DNA of 52,168 bases, from assembly GCA_902773925.1 (NCBI GenBank), contig CACYGI010000008.1, forward strand, positions 1-52,168, read 5' to 3'. How positions within the stretch are numbered: position 1 is the first letter of the stretch; each line of letters starts with the position of its first letter. The translations under genes and the position numbers were made by a program. This stretch comes from an uncultured Bacteroidia bacterium. GTDB lineage: Bacteria > Bacteroidota > Bacteroidia > Bacteroidales > UBA932. Shown here piece by piece: positions 34,021 through 42,314 of this stretch. Under the pieces are notes generated by a model. The model saw nothing but the letters and a program-made list of their open reading frames with translations, searched no databases and had not been told where the DNA came from.

Positions 34021-34569
34021 TTACGGAATCCAGAAATCTTCCGCATTGCCGGCTGCAATGCACAAATATCTGGCCAAAGTGAAAAGGTAATCTGAAAGCC
34101 TGTTAAGATAGCGTATGCCCGTCTCGTCGGCCTCGTTGCGACTCTCAATGCGAAGTGCACTGCGTTCGCAGCGGCGGCATACGGTACGGGCGACGTGGCA
34201 CTCGGCTGCTGCACGCGGGCCGGCCGGCAGCACGAAAGAACAGAGTGGCGGCATCTCATCCGTCATACGGTCTATCATCTCCTCAAGCGCCGAAATCCGC
34301 TCCTGAGGGAATGGCTTGATATGAGGCGAGGTGCCTTCGGATGCAAAATGCGCGGAAATGAGCATCAGATCCTCCTGGATAACGCGAAGAGGCGCCGAAC
34401 ACGGAGCAATACGCTCATCCTGATCGCAAAGGCTGCGCAAAAGACCGAGATGCGAAATCAACTCATCCGCATCTCCATACGCCTCAACGCGGTTGTGCGT
34501 CTTGCTGACGCGTCCGCCATAAGCCAGGGAAGTCGTACCCTGATCGCCGGTTTTGGTGTAAATCTTCAT
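34021..34569 (-). CDS. Cob(I)alamin adenosyltransferase, PduO type
   Basis: A 182-residue enzyme that transfers adenosyl from ATP to cob(I)alamin, making coenzyme B12. The N-terminal ATP-binding motif YTKTGDQGTTSL and the C-terminal RYLNRLSDYLFTLAR are PduO signatures; the central VCRRCERSAL supplies the conserved R-x-x-E-R. Length is normal for PduO. The ABC ATPase gene is 19 nt upstream, so the two may share a transcript. An exported CbiK-like chelatase is 3 kb away; the two could serve corrinoid metabolism together. Confidence 0.93.
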   Translation of the reverse strand: MKIYTKTGDQGTTSLAYGGRVSKTHNRVEAYGDADELISHLGLLRSLCDQDERIAPCSAPLRVIQEDLMLISAHFASEGTSPHIKPFPQERISALEEMIDRMTDEMPPLCSFVLPAGPRAAAECHVARTVCRRCERSALRIESRNEADETGIRYLNRLSDYLFTLARYLCIAAGNAEDFWIP

Positions 34570-34588
34570 TTTAGCTGCATTTATGTTG

Positions 34589-35272
34589 TTACGAACCAGT
34601 ATCTGACTCTATACGTCCGTCGCGCAACCGCACTATGCGATGTGCGTAGCGCGCGATATCCTCCTCGTGCGTCACCAGGATGACCGTATTGCCGCTGGCG
34701 TGAATCTCTCCGAAAAGCTGCATTATCTCCTCGGAAGTGGCCGTGTCCAGATTGCCGGTAGGCTCATCCGCCAGAATGATGGAAGGATGGGCTATCAGCG
34801 CCCTGGCAACCGCGACCCGCTGCCGCTGGCCTCCGGACATACTGCCCGGAAGGTGCGTCATCCGGTGCGAAAGGCCGACCCGGGCCAATGCCTCGCGCGC
34901 CCTCTCCTCGCGCCGGGCTCGGGGCACTCCGGCATAGACCAGCGGAAGTGCGACATTCTCAAGTGCAGTCAGCCGCGGCAGAAGGTGGAACGACTGGAAG
35001 ACGAACCCTATCTTGCGGCCGCGGATGCGCGAGAGACTCTCATCCGAGAGTGAATCCACGCGCTCACCGTCAAGAGAGTACGTCCCGCCGGTAGGCGTAT
35101 CCAGACAGCCGATGATATTCATCAGCGTAGACTTGCCCGAGCCCGAGGGGCCCATTATGGCTACATAATCATTCTCTGCAATACTGAGCGAAATGCCGTC
35201 CAGAGCCTTGACAGCCTGCTCTCCTGACTGATATTCCTTTCGGACCTGCTCCATTTCTATCATAGTTCTCAT
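34589..35272 (-). CDS. ABC transporter ATP-binding protein (LolD/MacB type)
   Basis: A 227-residue ATPase. Walker A is [10 protein letters not shown], the Q-loop is [14 protein letters not shown], the signature is [17 protein letters not shown], Walker B is [12 protein letters not shown] and the H-loop is VTHEEDIA. The [15 protein letters not shown] pattern puts it in the MacB/LolD/FtsE clade, which works with FtsX-like permeases in lipoprotein or peptide extrusion. No permease is nearby, so its partner is elsewhere. There are two near-equivalent starts (codons 1 and 4). Confidence 0.9.
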   Translation of the reverse strand: MRTMIEMEQVRKEYQSGEQAVKALDGISLSIAENDYVAIMGPSGSGKSTLMNIIGCLDTPTGGTYSLDGERVDSLSDESLSRIRGRKIGFVFQSFHLLPRLTALENVALPLVYAGVPRARREERAREALARVGLSHRMTHLPGSMSGGQRQRVAVARALIAHPSIILADEPTGNLDTATSEEIMQLFGEIHASGNTVILVTHEEDIARYAHRIVRLRDGRIESDTGS

Positions 35273-35351
35273 AATCTACCTCCTCCGGATTAGGAAATGC
35301 TAAATTAGGAAAATTCTCTCGATTTGAAATATAATTCGTAATATTGCGTCT

Positions 35352-36704
35352 ATGAAAATTGTTATAGCAGGAGCAGGTGAGGTCGGATGTCACCTCGCGA
35401 AGATGCTCAGCGCAGGTTATCACGACCTGACGATCATAGATTCGGATGAAAGCCATCTCGCGACGGTCAGCGAGACTATGGACGTTCTGACGGTGCAGGG
35501 CAACCCGACCTCGGTCGCAGTGCTCAAGGAAGCACAGGTGGACAGGGCGGACCTTTTCGTTGCCGTATGCCCCGCGCGCGAGCAGGATGTCAATGTGGTA
35601 TCGGCCGTCATAGCGAAGAAGCTCGGCGCACGCAAAGTCACCGCAAGAGTCAACAATCCGGAGTATCTGCTGCCGGACAATAAGCTCATCTTCAAGGAGA
35701 TGGGCATCGACCTGCTATTTTGCCCCGAGAGCCTTACGGCTGCTGAAATCAGCGACCTGCTGCAGCAGACAGAGATGTCCGAATTTCTCAGTTTCGCCAA
35801 CGGGCAGCTTCAGCTGATGGCCTTCAAGCTCTACGAGAGTTCCCCGCTGATCGGACATACCCTAGCCGAGATGATTTCCTCGCACGAAGGCGGCATCCCC
35901 TTCAAGACGGTCGCCATTTCGCGCGGCGAAGAGACCATTATTCCCAATCCCAACGACGTCTTCAAGGTGTCGGACCAGGTATTCTTTGTCGCACGGCGGG
36001 AGGCTGCGGCCGAGCTGATGGGCTATTCGGGACGTGAAAGCCGCGCCATCCGCAGTATGACCATCCTCGGAGGCGGCCGTATCGGCGAAATGGTCGCGCA
36101 GAAGTTCGAGAACAACATCGAGTTCGTCAAGATCATCGAGATCAACCGCGAGCGTTGCGAGGCCCTGTCGGAGAGACTCAGCAAGACGCTGGTCATCAAC
36201 GGGGACGGCCGCAATTCAGACTTCCTCTACGAGGAGGATGTGCGCAACTGCGACGCTTTCGTCGCCGTCACCTCCAGTTCCGAGACCAACATTCTGGCCT
36301 GCGTTGCAGCCAAGAAAATGGGCGTAAGCAAGACTATCGCCGAGGTTGAGAATATCGAGTATATATCCCTGGCCGAGGAGATGGGTATCGACGCGATGGT
36401 CAACAAGAAGCTCATCACCGCAGGGCGCATCTTCCGTTTCACCCTGAGCAACAAAGTGCGCACCATCAAGGTCCTCAACGGCTCCGACGCGGATGTGATA
36501 GAGTATATCGTCAAGCCCAACAGCCTGATAACGAGCTCTATCATCAAGGATATCGACTTCCCCGAAAATGCCGTCATCGGCGGTATCATCCGCGGCAGCG
36601 AGGCCATCATCCCCACCGGCGAGACGCGCATCCGTCCTTACGACCGCGTTGTCGTATTCGCCCTGCCCCAGGCCCTCAAGGCTGTCGAGAGCTTTTTCTC
36701 CTGA
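35352..36704 (+). CDS. trkA: Trk potassium uptake system regulatory protein TrkA
   Basis: A 450-residue peripheral K+ channel regulator with two Rossmann (RCK_N) domains, starting MKIVIAGAGEVG and repeated at SMTILGGGRIGEMVA, each followed by an RCK_C domain. It binds NAD(H) or ATP and gates TrkH. TrkH often sits next to trkA but is absent here; tRNA genes follow. The ATG lies 5 nt after a TAATATTG box (35339-35346), another potential short-leader gene. Confidence 0.93.
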   Translation: MKIVIAGAGEVGCHLAKMLSAGYHDLTIIDSDESHLATVSETMDVLTVQGNPTSVAVLKEAQVDRADLFVAVCPAREQDVNVVSAVIAKKLGARKVTARVNNPEYLLPDNKLIFKEMGIDLLFCPESLTAAEISDLLQQTEMSEFLSFANGQLQLMAFKLYESSPLIGHTLAEMISSHEGGIPFKTVAISRGEETIIPNPNDVFKVSDQVFFVARREAAAELMGYSGRESRAIRSMTILGGGRIGEMVAQKFENNIEFVKIIEINRERCEALSERLSKTLVINGDGRNSDFLYEEDVRNCDAFVAVTSSSETNILACVAAKKMGVSKTIAEVENIEYISLAEEMGIDAMVNKKLITAGRIFRFTLSNKVRTIKVLNGSDADVIEYIVKPNSLITSSIIKDIDFPENAVIGGIIRGSEAIIPTGETRIRPYDRVVVFALPQALKAVESFFS

Positions 36705-36716
36705 GCAGGTGAAAAT

Positions 36717-36747
36717 TTTGGGAGTAAGGCAAATTTTGTTATTTTTG
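36717..36747 (+). promoter_or_regulatory. Promoter of the tRNA-Val/tRNA-Ser transcript
   Basis: TTTG (36717-36720), a 19-nt spacer and TATTTTTG (36740-36747), then tRNA-Val 15 nt later. This is one of the best consensus promoters in the window. Confidence 0.8.
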
Positions 36748-36762
36748 CAGTCCCAACTTCAA

Positions 36763-36837
36763 AGGGGCGTAGCTCAGCTGGTTTAGAGCGCTTCAGTCAC
36801 ATTGAAGAGGTCATCGGTTCGAATCCGATCGTCCCTA
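36763..36837 (+). tRNA. tRNA-Val (anticodon CAC)
   Basis: A full cloverleaf: acceptor AGGGGCG/CGTCCCT with one G-T pair, D stem GCTC/GAGC, anticodon stem CTTCA/TGAAG with loop GTCACAT (U33, CAC, A37), T loop TTCGAAT. The 3' CCA is not encoded. CAC reads GUG codons. Confidence 0.85.
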
Positions 36838-36850
36838 CCCCTTTTACTCT

Positions 36851-36937
36851 GGTGAGTTGTCCGAGTGGTTTAAGGAGCCTGCCTCGAAAACAGGTGTGCG
36901 GGCGACCGTACCGGGGGTTCGAATCCCTCACTCACCG
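36851..36937 (+). tRNA. tRNA-Ser (anticodon CGA)
   Basis: A class II tRNA with acceptor GGTGAGT/ACTCACC, a long variable arm, anticodon loop CTCGAAA and T loop TTCGAAT, discriminator G. It reads UCG. It is 13 nt after tRNA-Val, most likely on the same transcript. CCA is not encoded. Confidence 0.88.
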
Positions 36938-36958
36938 CGCTATGCAATCTTTTTCAGG

Positions 36959-36983
36959 CGCCGCACTCTTGTGCGGCGTTTTT
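36959..36983 (+). terminator. Intrinsic terminator of the tRNA-Val/tRNA-Ser transcript
   Basis: Stem CGCCGCAC/GTGCGGCG with a TCTT loop, followed by TTTTT. Confidence 0.85.
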
Positions 36984-37160
36984 GCATTCGCTCACGTCCG
37001 CCAAGAGCTAGCTCTTGCAAGGACGTGAACGCATGCAAAAAGCGCGGCGAAGCCACGCACCTGAAAACTGATTGCTCTCGGTGACCGAGGGAAAAGCCCG
37101 CGCCCCCGCGCGGGCTAATCCCTCCACCCGGTCTGGAAGGTCGCAAACCCAGGGAAGAAC
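36984..37160. repeat. Inverted-repeat cluster in a 360-nt non-coding gap
   Basis: No gene is seen between 36938 and 37295. A 16-nt palindrome CAAGAGCTAGCTCTTG (starting about 37004) lies at the centre of a larger interrupted stem (CACGTCC.. / ..GGACGTG, then GCAT/ATGC). A second GC-rich hairpin (AGCCCGCG/CGCGGGCT) is near 37096-37118. The region may be a structured RNA or simply paired terminators. Confidence 0.45.
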
Positions 37161-37164
37161 ATGC

Positions 37165-37218
37165 AAACATTTTGAGATTCCAGCAGGTTTTACTCAAAAA
37201 CATTTTGAGATTCCAGCA
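37165..37218. repeat. Two 21-nt direct repeats upstream of the chelatase gene
   Basis: Positions 37165-37185 and 37198-37218 are identical (core ACATTTTGAGATTCCAGCA) with a 33-nt period, about three helical turns. They end 64 nt before the -7 box of the chelatase gene and could be binding sites of a regulator. Confidence 0.7.
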
Positions 37219-37281
37219 AATTGGATTAAATCCACAACCTCGACCCAACTTGATGTCGCACAATGCGACTTCAAAATTCAC

Positions 37282-37289
37282 TATCTTTG
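37282..37289 (+). promoter_or_regulatory. -7 box of the chelatase gene
   Basis: TATCTTTG, 6 nt before the ATG at 37296; a very short or absent leader is predicted. Confidence 0.55.
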
Positions 37290-37295
37290 TGTCCT

Positions 37296-38141
37296 ATGAA
37301 AACTACCTTCCTTACCATTTGCCTGCTGCTGTCGGCTATCTGCGCAAATGCGCAGGAAAAGACTGCATTATTGATGGTGCACTTCGGCACCACGTATGAT
37401 GAGACGCGAGCCAAGACCATCGACGCCATCAACGCCAGGGCCCGTGAGTGCCTCCCGGATCTTGAATTCCGCGAAGCCTACACTTCCCGCATCGTGATCC
37501 GCAGGCTGAAGGGGCGCGGCATCGAAAAGCAGACGCCGCTTGACGCCCTGCTCCGTCTTCGCGCAGACGGCTTCAAGCGCGTCATCGTGCAGAGCACAAC
37601 GCTGCTCGAAGGAGTAGAAATGGAATCTCTGCGAAGGGACGTAGCCTCCGTGGAAGGATTTTTCGAAGAAATTCGGGTCGGAACACCGCTGCTCTACGAC
37701 GTAACGGACTGCCAGAAGGTAGTGGAGATCCTCTCGGCGCGTCACGCCGATGCTGCCGACGCCCGGAAGAAGGCGCATGTCGTTCTGGTAGGGCACGGGA
37801 CCCATACTCCGGCCACGGCCACCTACAGCCAGATTGACTATATGCTCTCCTCGGCCGGACATACGCTCTTCCACGTTGCCACCCTCGAAGGATATCCGAC
37901 CTTCGATACGATGCTCGCAAAGCTCAAAGAGGCCAAAACGCGCAAAGTAACACTCGTGCCGCTGCTATTCGTGGCCGGAGACCACGCATCTAACGATATC
38001 GCCATTGACTGGAAAGAATCCCTCGAAGCCGAAGGCCTGCAGGTGGACCTCCGCCTCGAAGGCCTGGGTGAGATCCCCCAGATTCAGGACATCTACATCG
38101 ACCACATCTGCCAAACCCTGCAACAGGCTCCAGCGGATTAA
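37296..38141 (+). CDS. cbiK: Exported CbiK-type metal chelatase (sirohydrochlorin cobaltochelatase family)
   Basis: A 281-residue class II chelatase. The start at 37296 gives a signal peptide (..AICANAQ), so the enzyme is predicted periplasmic. Family motifs are LLMVHFGTTYDETRAKTI, the catalytic region VLVGHGTH with His167, VATLEGYPTFD, and LFVAGDHASNDIA with His230, equivalent to the metal-handling histidines of CbiK. Cytoplasmic CbiK inserts cobalt into sirohydrochlorin; exported forms have been proposed to act on haem or other tetrapyrroles. With no other cobalamin synthesis genes nearby the substrate is open. It is convergent with the ABC ATPase gene. Confidence 0.85.
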   Translation: MKTTFLTICLLLSAICANAQEKTALLMVHFGTTYDETRAKTIDAINARARECLPDLEFREAYTSRIVIRRLKGRGIEKQTPLDALLRLRADGFKRVIVQSTTLLEGVEMESLRRDVASVEGFFEEIRVGTPLLYDVTDCQKVVEILSARHADAADARKKAHVVLVGHGTHTPATATYSQIDYMLSSAGHTLFHVATLEGYPTFDTMLAKLKEAKTRKVTLVPLLFVAGDHASNDIAIDWKESLEAEGLQVDLRLEGLGEIPQIQDIYIDHICQTLQQAPAD

Positions 38142-38170
38142 GGGGATGCGGTACAGGTTATCGATCCGGC

Positions 38171-39250
38171 TTAAATCAACAATTTCACACGGAAACCGCG
38201 GGAAGTTGGCTCCTCGATGATCTTGTGGCACAGGGAGCGAATCTCCTCGACCCGGGCAGGATCAGCCCCCTCCAGAGGCGACTTATCGAGATTCTCGACC
38301 ATAAAATCAAGCGCCGTAACCTCCGAAAGCTCACTGTGCGTGATCCTTATGGTCATCGGGAAGTAGTCGGACATAATATTCCTCACCACCTTCTTGCACA
38401 GGACCAGGGCATTGTCGCTCTTCTCGGCAATATTGTACTTGATACAGAACTGCCGGATATGACTTTCCATATTAAGGAAGTCGAAATCGTGGCTGCCGAC
38501 CTCGAACACGGCCTTGCGAATGCGCTGGACAAATGCCTTGGTAGCACTGCGGCGCGGCGTCTCGAATATCTGTTCGGGAGTACCGTCCTCGTAGATAACG
38601 CCGTCCTGCATATAGAAGATGCGGGTGCTCACGTCGCGCGCAAACTTCATCTCGTGCGTAACGATAAGCATCGTCATTCCATCTTTGGCAAGGTGCCGGA
38701 TAACGCTGAGTACCTCACCCACCATCGTCGGGTCGAGCGAGGAAGTCGGCTCATCGAACAGAATGACCTCAGGCTCCATCGCAAGGCAGCGGGCGATAGC
38801 CACACGCTGCTTCTGGCCGCCCGAAAGGCTCGAAGGATAGGCATCCGCCTTCTCCATCAGTCCGACCTTGCGCAGCAGCGTCAGGCCCATTTCGCGCGCC
38901 TGGGCGATATCCATCTTCTTGATCTTGCAGGGGGCGTAGATGACATTCTCGAGCACCGTCATATGCCCGAAAAGATTGAAATCCTGGAACACCATACCCA
39001 CTCTCTGGCGCATCTTGTGCACCGGATAACCTTTGGCAAGGATATCCTCCCCGTCAAAAATGATGCTGCCGCCAGTGGGCGGATCCAGCAGATTGAGAGC
39101 CTTGAGCAGGGTACTCTTGCCCGATCCCGAAGGTCCTATGACAGTGATTACCTCGCCGGGATTGATCACGCAGTTGACATCCTTCAGCACCTGGAGAACA
39201 CTGCCGTCAGGATCGGTAAATGACTTGGTAAGATGGGATATCGTGATCAT
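38171..39250 (-). CDS. Amino-acid ABC transporter ATP-binding protein with C-terminal extension
   Basis: A 359-residue ATPase. Residues 1-240 are a GlnQ-type ATPase (Walker [10 protein letters not shown] at 39-47, signature LSGGQKQRVAIARCL, Walker B VILFDEPTSSLD). The family norm is about 245 residues, so about 115 extra residues follow (..MESHIRQFCIKYNIAEKS.. to the end). This tail looks alpha/beta and faintly like a shortened GHKL/anti-sigma-type domain, but I cannot assign it. It may regulate transport. The start overlaps the permease gene by 4 nt (ATGA). Confidence 0.9.
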   Translation of the reverse strand: MITISHLTKSFTDPDGSVLQVLKDVNCVINPGEVITVIGPSGSGKSTLLKALNLLDPPTGGSIIFDGEDILAKGYPVHKMRQRVGMVFQDFNLFGHMTVLENVIYAPCKIKKMDIAQAREMGLTLLRKVGLMEKADAYPSSLSGGQKQRVAIARCLAMEPEVILFDEPTSSLDPTMVGEVLSVIRHLAKDGMTMLIVTHEMKFARDVSTRIFYMQDGVIYEDGTPEQIFETPRRSATKAFVQRIRKAVFEVGSHDFDFLNMESHIRQFCIKYNIAEKSDNALVLCKKVVRNIMSDYFPMTIRITHSELSEVTALDFMVENLDKSPLEGADPARVEEIRSLCHKIIEEPTSRGFRVKLLI

Positions 39251-40725
39251 AGGACTTTAATTTTAGAAGATGCCAGATTCAAAAGCAGGCCAAGAAGCCA
39301 TGCCAGCAGGAAGTAGAGCACGGTAACGACGAGCAGCGGAATGAGCGCGTCGAAGGTGCGGCTGCGGATCATATCGCCTGCACGGGTAAGGTCCTGGATG
39401 GCGATATAACCCACGATGGCCGTACCTTTGAGAAGAGTGATGCACTGCGCCTTGAAGAGCGGAAGACCGTGCCTGAGCGCCTGCGGCAGCACTATATGCA
39501 TAAAAGACTGCACCCGCGTGAAACCGAGCGCCAGACCGGCCTGCATCTGCCCGGGCGGAACCGCCGCCAGCGAGGAGCGATAAATGCCGCAGGCACTGGC
39601 CGCGAAAAACATCGAAAATGAAACGATGGCCACCGTATCCGAGGAGATGCCCGAATCGGCAAATACTATGTAGAACATTATGAGCAGCAGCACCAGATCG
39701 GGAATACCGTCGATAAAGCTGTTGTAGAAGTGCGCGAACGAACGCATCCAGCGGCGACGGCTGCGTGACATCTGGTAGATGCAGGCGCCCAGCAGCGAGC
39801 CGAAGAGGATGGACAGCAGGGTTATCTTGATGGTCTTGAGCAGACCATCTACAATGTACTTCCAGCGACCTTCGAGAATGAGATTGCGGCGGATGCTGTT
39901 CTTGAGCCAGGCGAAAAGGCTGCCGTCGTGGTCGAAATTGGCCTCCTCGTCTATGACGAAATAAGCGGGACGATAATAGTGATACGGCTCGGAGAAGAGA
40001 AACTCCTGCTTGCGCTCAGGCGTAATGAAAACACAGCCGCACATAATGTCGGCCTGCCCCGTCTTGACGGCAAGGATACCGGAAGCCATCTCGTAAGCCT
40101 TGATCTCCAGAGGCCGGTTGAGCGCCTTTCCAAGTTCGCGGATAATATCTATCTCAAGGCCGTACCATTCACCGTTTACCTGAAAAGAAATAGGCGCACT
40201 CATCGTACTCGTGGCGACCCGAAGGGGCGTCCCGGTAGATTCCTCCGGAATATGCACGTACTCCCCTGCCTCGGCAAACGCGTCCGTGAGCCAGAACTCC
40301 TTGAGACCCTGCATCGTGCCGTCGGCCACCATCCGCTGCTGCACGGCATCCATAGCCTGCGCCAGGTATCGGTCGTCCCGGCGGAACAGGAAGCCCGTCG
40401 GGAAAGTCTTCTCTCCGAGCATTGCGATCTTGACACCGTTGTCCCGGCGGGTTACGGCGTTATAAATCACCTCATCATTGACAATCACGTCGGCCTTGCC
40501 ATTGATCAGGGCCTGCAGCACGTCGCTCTCCGTGTTGTATGTCTGAAGTTCGATATCATTGCGGGAAGACAGATCCAACTCGTAGCAGGTACCTGACTGG
40601 GTCGCCACCCGAAGGCCGGCAAGATCTGTCTCGTCGTGAAGTTCGATACCTGATTTGTCGTTGCTCTTGCCGGCGCAGGAACAAATGGCCAGCACGTATA
40701 GAGCCAAAAGCAATACTCTTTTCAT
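39247..40725 (-). CDS. Amino-acid ABC transporter: fused substrate-binding lipoprotein and permease
   Basis: A 492-residue protein. The start at 40725 gives a lipoprotein signal (..LAICSCAGK). Residues of about 30-150 resemble one lobe of a family 3 binding protein, and 155-270 another (LRVATSTMSAPISFQ.., GLEIDIIRELGKAL, ADIMCGCVFITPERK). From about 290 a His/Glu/Gln/Arg-type permease follows (LLKTIKITLLSILFGSLLG.., ..GIYRSSLAAVPPGQMQAGLALG), ending with a membrane helix. Binding and translocation are thus in one chain, with the ATPase as the second subunit. Substrate is a polar amino acid or similar; not determinable. Confidence 0.9.
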   Translation of the reverse strand: MKRVLLLALYVLAICSCAGKSNDKSGIELHDETDLAGLRVATQSGTCYELDLSSRNDIELQTYNTESDVLQALINGKADVIVNDEVIYNAVTRRDNGVKIAMLGEKTFPTGFLFRRDDRYLAQAMDAVQQRMVADGTMQGLKEFWLTDAFAEAGEYVHIPEESTGTPLRVATSTMSAPISFQVNGEWYGLEIDIIRELGKALNRPLEIKAYEMASGILAVKTGQADIMCGCVFITPERKQEFLFSEPYHYYRPAYFVIDEEANFDHDGSLFAWLKNSIRRNLILEGRWKYIVDGLLKTIKITLLSILFGSLLGACIYQMSRSRRRWMRSFAHFYNSFIDGIPDLVLLLIMFYIVFADSGISSDTVAIVSFSMFFAASACGIYRSSLAAVPPGQMQAGLALGFTRVQSFMHIVLPQALRHGLPLFKAQCITLLKGTAIVGYIAIQDLTRAGDMIRSRTFDALIPLLVVTVLYFLLAWLLGLLLNLASSKIKVL

Positions 40726-40762
40726 ATCGGGCCGCAAGTTAGCTAAAAAAACGCTTTTTTTG

Positions 40763-40770
40763 TAGATTTG
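40763..40770 (+). promoter_or_regulatory. -7 box of luxS
   Basis: TAGATTTG, 28 nt before the luxS ATG. Confidence 0.45.
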
Positions 40771-40798
40771 CACACAACAATATCACCTTTGCAGCACA

Positions 40799-41293
40799 AT
40801 GGAAGTTATTCAGAGCTTTACAATCGACCATACCCGCCTCAAACCGGGGATCTACGTCTCACGCGAGGACGACGGATTTACGACCTTCGACCTGCGCATC
40901 ACCGAACCTAACAAGGAGCCGGCAGTCGCGCCTGCCGCAATGCACAGCCTGGAGCACCTGATGGCCACCTGGTTCCGCAACAGCGAAGCGGCCGCCGACG
41001 TGGTATATGTCGGACCGATGGGCTGCCTGACGGGAATGTACATCATAATGCGCGGCTCATACACAGTCGAGGACATGCGCCGCCTCACGATCGGGTGCCT
41101 GAAGTGGATTCTGGAGCAGGACGAAGTACCGGCGGCACGCCCCGAGGCCTGCGGCAATTATCTGCTGCACGATCTGCCGATGTGCAAATGGGAGAGCGCA
41201 CGCTATCTCGACCGGCTGCAGAACGACTTCCACAGCCAGTACACCAAGCTGCGCATCACACTGGATGACGGCCGGGTGTTCGCAGACGCTTAA
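40799..41293 (+). CDS. luxS: S-ribosylhomocysteine lyase (LuxS)
   Basis: A 164-residue enzyme that splits S-ribosylhomocysteine to homocysteine and DPD, the precursor of AI-2. Metal ligands are His49 and His53 in HSLEH and Cys118 in ACGNYLLHD; the catalytic Cys76 lies in MGCLTGMY. Length is normal. It is divergent from the ABC transporter and convergent with the LolA-like gene (11 nt between stops). A Pfs nucleosidase is not in the window. AI-2 signalling itself cannot be inferred from this gene. Confidence 0.96.
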   Translation: MEVIQSFTIDHTRLKPGIYVSREDDGFTTFDLRITEPNKEPAVAPAAMHSLEHLMATWFRNSEAAADVVYVGPMGCLTGMYIIMRGSYTVEDMRRLTIGCLKWILEQDEVPAARPEACGNYLLHDLPMCKWESARYLDRLQNDFHSQYTKLRITLDDGRVFADA

Positions 41294-41304
41294 TAAAGAC
41301 TGTC

Positions 41305-41946
41305 TTATTTGCGCTTGTCGACGACCTTGATGCCGGGATACTTGCCGATGTCGAAGGTCACTTCCTCTTCGCTCACGCCGAAACCGATCTCACGCATCGT
41401 GAAAGTCACCATCGATGCCTTGGCGGTAAGGCTTAAGGGAAAATAATCCGCCTTCGATACGGCTATGTCGATATCCTTGGGGGCATCCTTGTCCTTGTTG
41501 GACTTTGACTTTTTACAGTGAATGTACCACGCCTCGGCGGTCTCCTTCTTGATGGAAAGGTCATAGCCCTCGGTGGCGGACTTGAAAAGCGCCATATCGC
41601 CCTGCTGCTCATCCGCAGAAGCGGCCTTGCCCTTGTCGAAAGCCTCGATCTCGACGGTATTGTCCTCGGGGATATACGTCCAGCGCGTAGTGCCTGCGAT
41701 ATATGAAATGGCATCCTTGCCGGCGACCTTCATCTCCATACGATACTTCTCGCCCAATGTCTTTGTCCTGGTCGAGACAGTCCCAACGATTGGCATCTTG
41801 AGGTCCATCGTCATAATGAAACCTTCCTTGAGCGCATCGTGCGATGCCATCACGGCATCCATACGGTCGATGATCTCGCGCGCCGTCTGGCCCATAGCCG
41901 AAACAGCTGTCAGCAGAAATACGAAGAGAATAACAAGCCTTTTCAT
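41305..41946 (-). CDS. LolA-like periplasmic lipoprotein carrier
   Basis: A 213-residue exported protein (signal peptide ending SAMGQ). The open frame extends 37 codons upstream, but the signal peptide sets the start at 41946. The fold pattern of a helix (AREIIDRMDAVMASHDA), then strands with RTKTLGEKYRMEM and TRWTYIPEDNTVEI, matches LolA/LolB-like half-barrels that carry lipids or lipoproteins. In Bacteroidota this group (LolA-like) is diverse, so the cargo is uncertain. Confidence 0.8.
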   Translation of the reverse strand: MKRLVILFVFLLTAVSAMGQTAREIIDRMDAVMASHDALKEGFIMTMDLKMPIVGTVSTRTKTLGEKYRMEMKVAGKDAISYIAGTTRWTYIPEDNTVEIEAFDKGKAASADEQQGDMALFKSATEGYDLSIKKETAEAWYIHCKKSKSNKDKDAPKDIDIAVSKADYFPLSLTAKASMVTFTMREIGFGVSEEEVTFDIGKYPGIKVVDKRK

Positions 41947-42013
41947 CTGAATCCTGCCGTCGGCGGAATTACATCCTTGCTGCAGGCGCCCCGCTCCGGC
42001 AAGGCAAAGATAA

Positions 42014-42047
42014 TAAAAAAAGCCCGACTCCGATGAGTCAGGCTTTT
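42014..42047 (-). terminator. Intrinsic terminator downstream of tRNA-Asn
   Basis: Stem AAGCCtGACTC/GAGTCgGGCTT with an ATCG loop on the minus strand, then a run of T. Confidence 0.88.
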
Positions 42048-42049
42048 CG

Positions 42050-42123
42050 CTCCTCAAGTAGGACTTGAACCTACGACCCCCTGATTAACAGTCAGGTGCT
42101 CTGACCAACTGAGCTATTGAGGA
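42050..42123 (-). tRNA. tRNA-Asn (anticodon GTT)
   Basis: A full cloverleaf on the minus strand: acceptor TCCTCAA/TTGAGGA, D arm GCTC..GAGC, anticodon stem CTGA/TCAG with loop CTGTTAA, discriminator G. CCA is not encoded. Confidence 0.93.
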
Positions 42124-42198
42124 AGGTCTTCCCTTTTGTTTGGGAGTGCAAATGTAGAAATTTTTCCTGTCCCGACAAAATTATTTACATTTTTTTTA

Positions 42199-42206
42199 TA
42201 TCTTTG
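42199..42206 (+). promoter_or_regulatory. -7 box of the tRNA-Leu transcript
   Basis: TATCTTTG, 10 nt before tRNA-Leu. The -33 region is only TTTA-like. Confidence 0.5.
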
Positions 42207-42216
42207 CAATCCCAAA

Positions 42217-42300
42217 GCCCGGATGGCGAAATCGGTAGACGCGCTAGTTTCAGGGACTAGTGGCCGCAAGGCTGTGCAGGTTCGAGTCCTGTTCCGGGCA
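42217..42300 (+). tRNA. tRNA-Leu (anticodon CAG)
   Basis: A class II tRNA: acceptor GCCCGGA/TCCGGGC, anticodon stem CTAGT/ACTAG with loop TTCAGGG, a variable arm, T loop TTCGAGT, discriminator A. It reads CUG. CCA is not encoded. The HU-like gene starts 14 nt later, probably on the same transcript. Confidence 0.92.
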
Positions 42301-42314
42301 CTGAGTGAGACCTT

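Noticed and set aside
34589..35272. LolD/MacB-like ATPase as export partner of the NRPS
   Set aside because: It is 15 kb from the NRPS, lacks a permease, and is next to a cobalamin gene.
36763..36837. tRNA-Asp (GTC) reading of the tRNA before tRNA-Ser
   Set aside because: Placing GTC as the anticodon breaks the anticodon stem and removes U33. CAC gives a perfect stem with U33 and A37.
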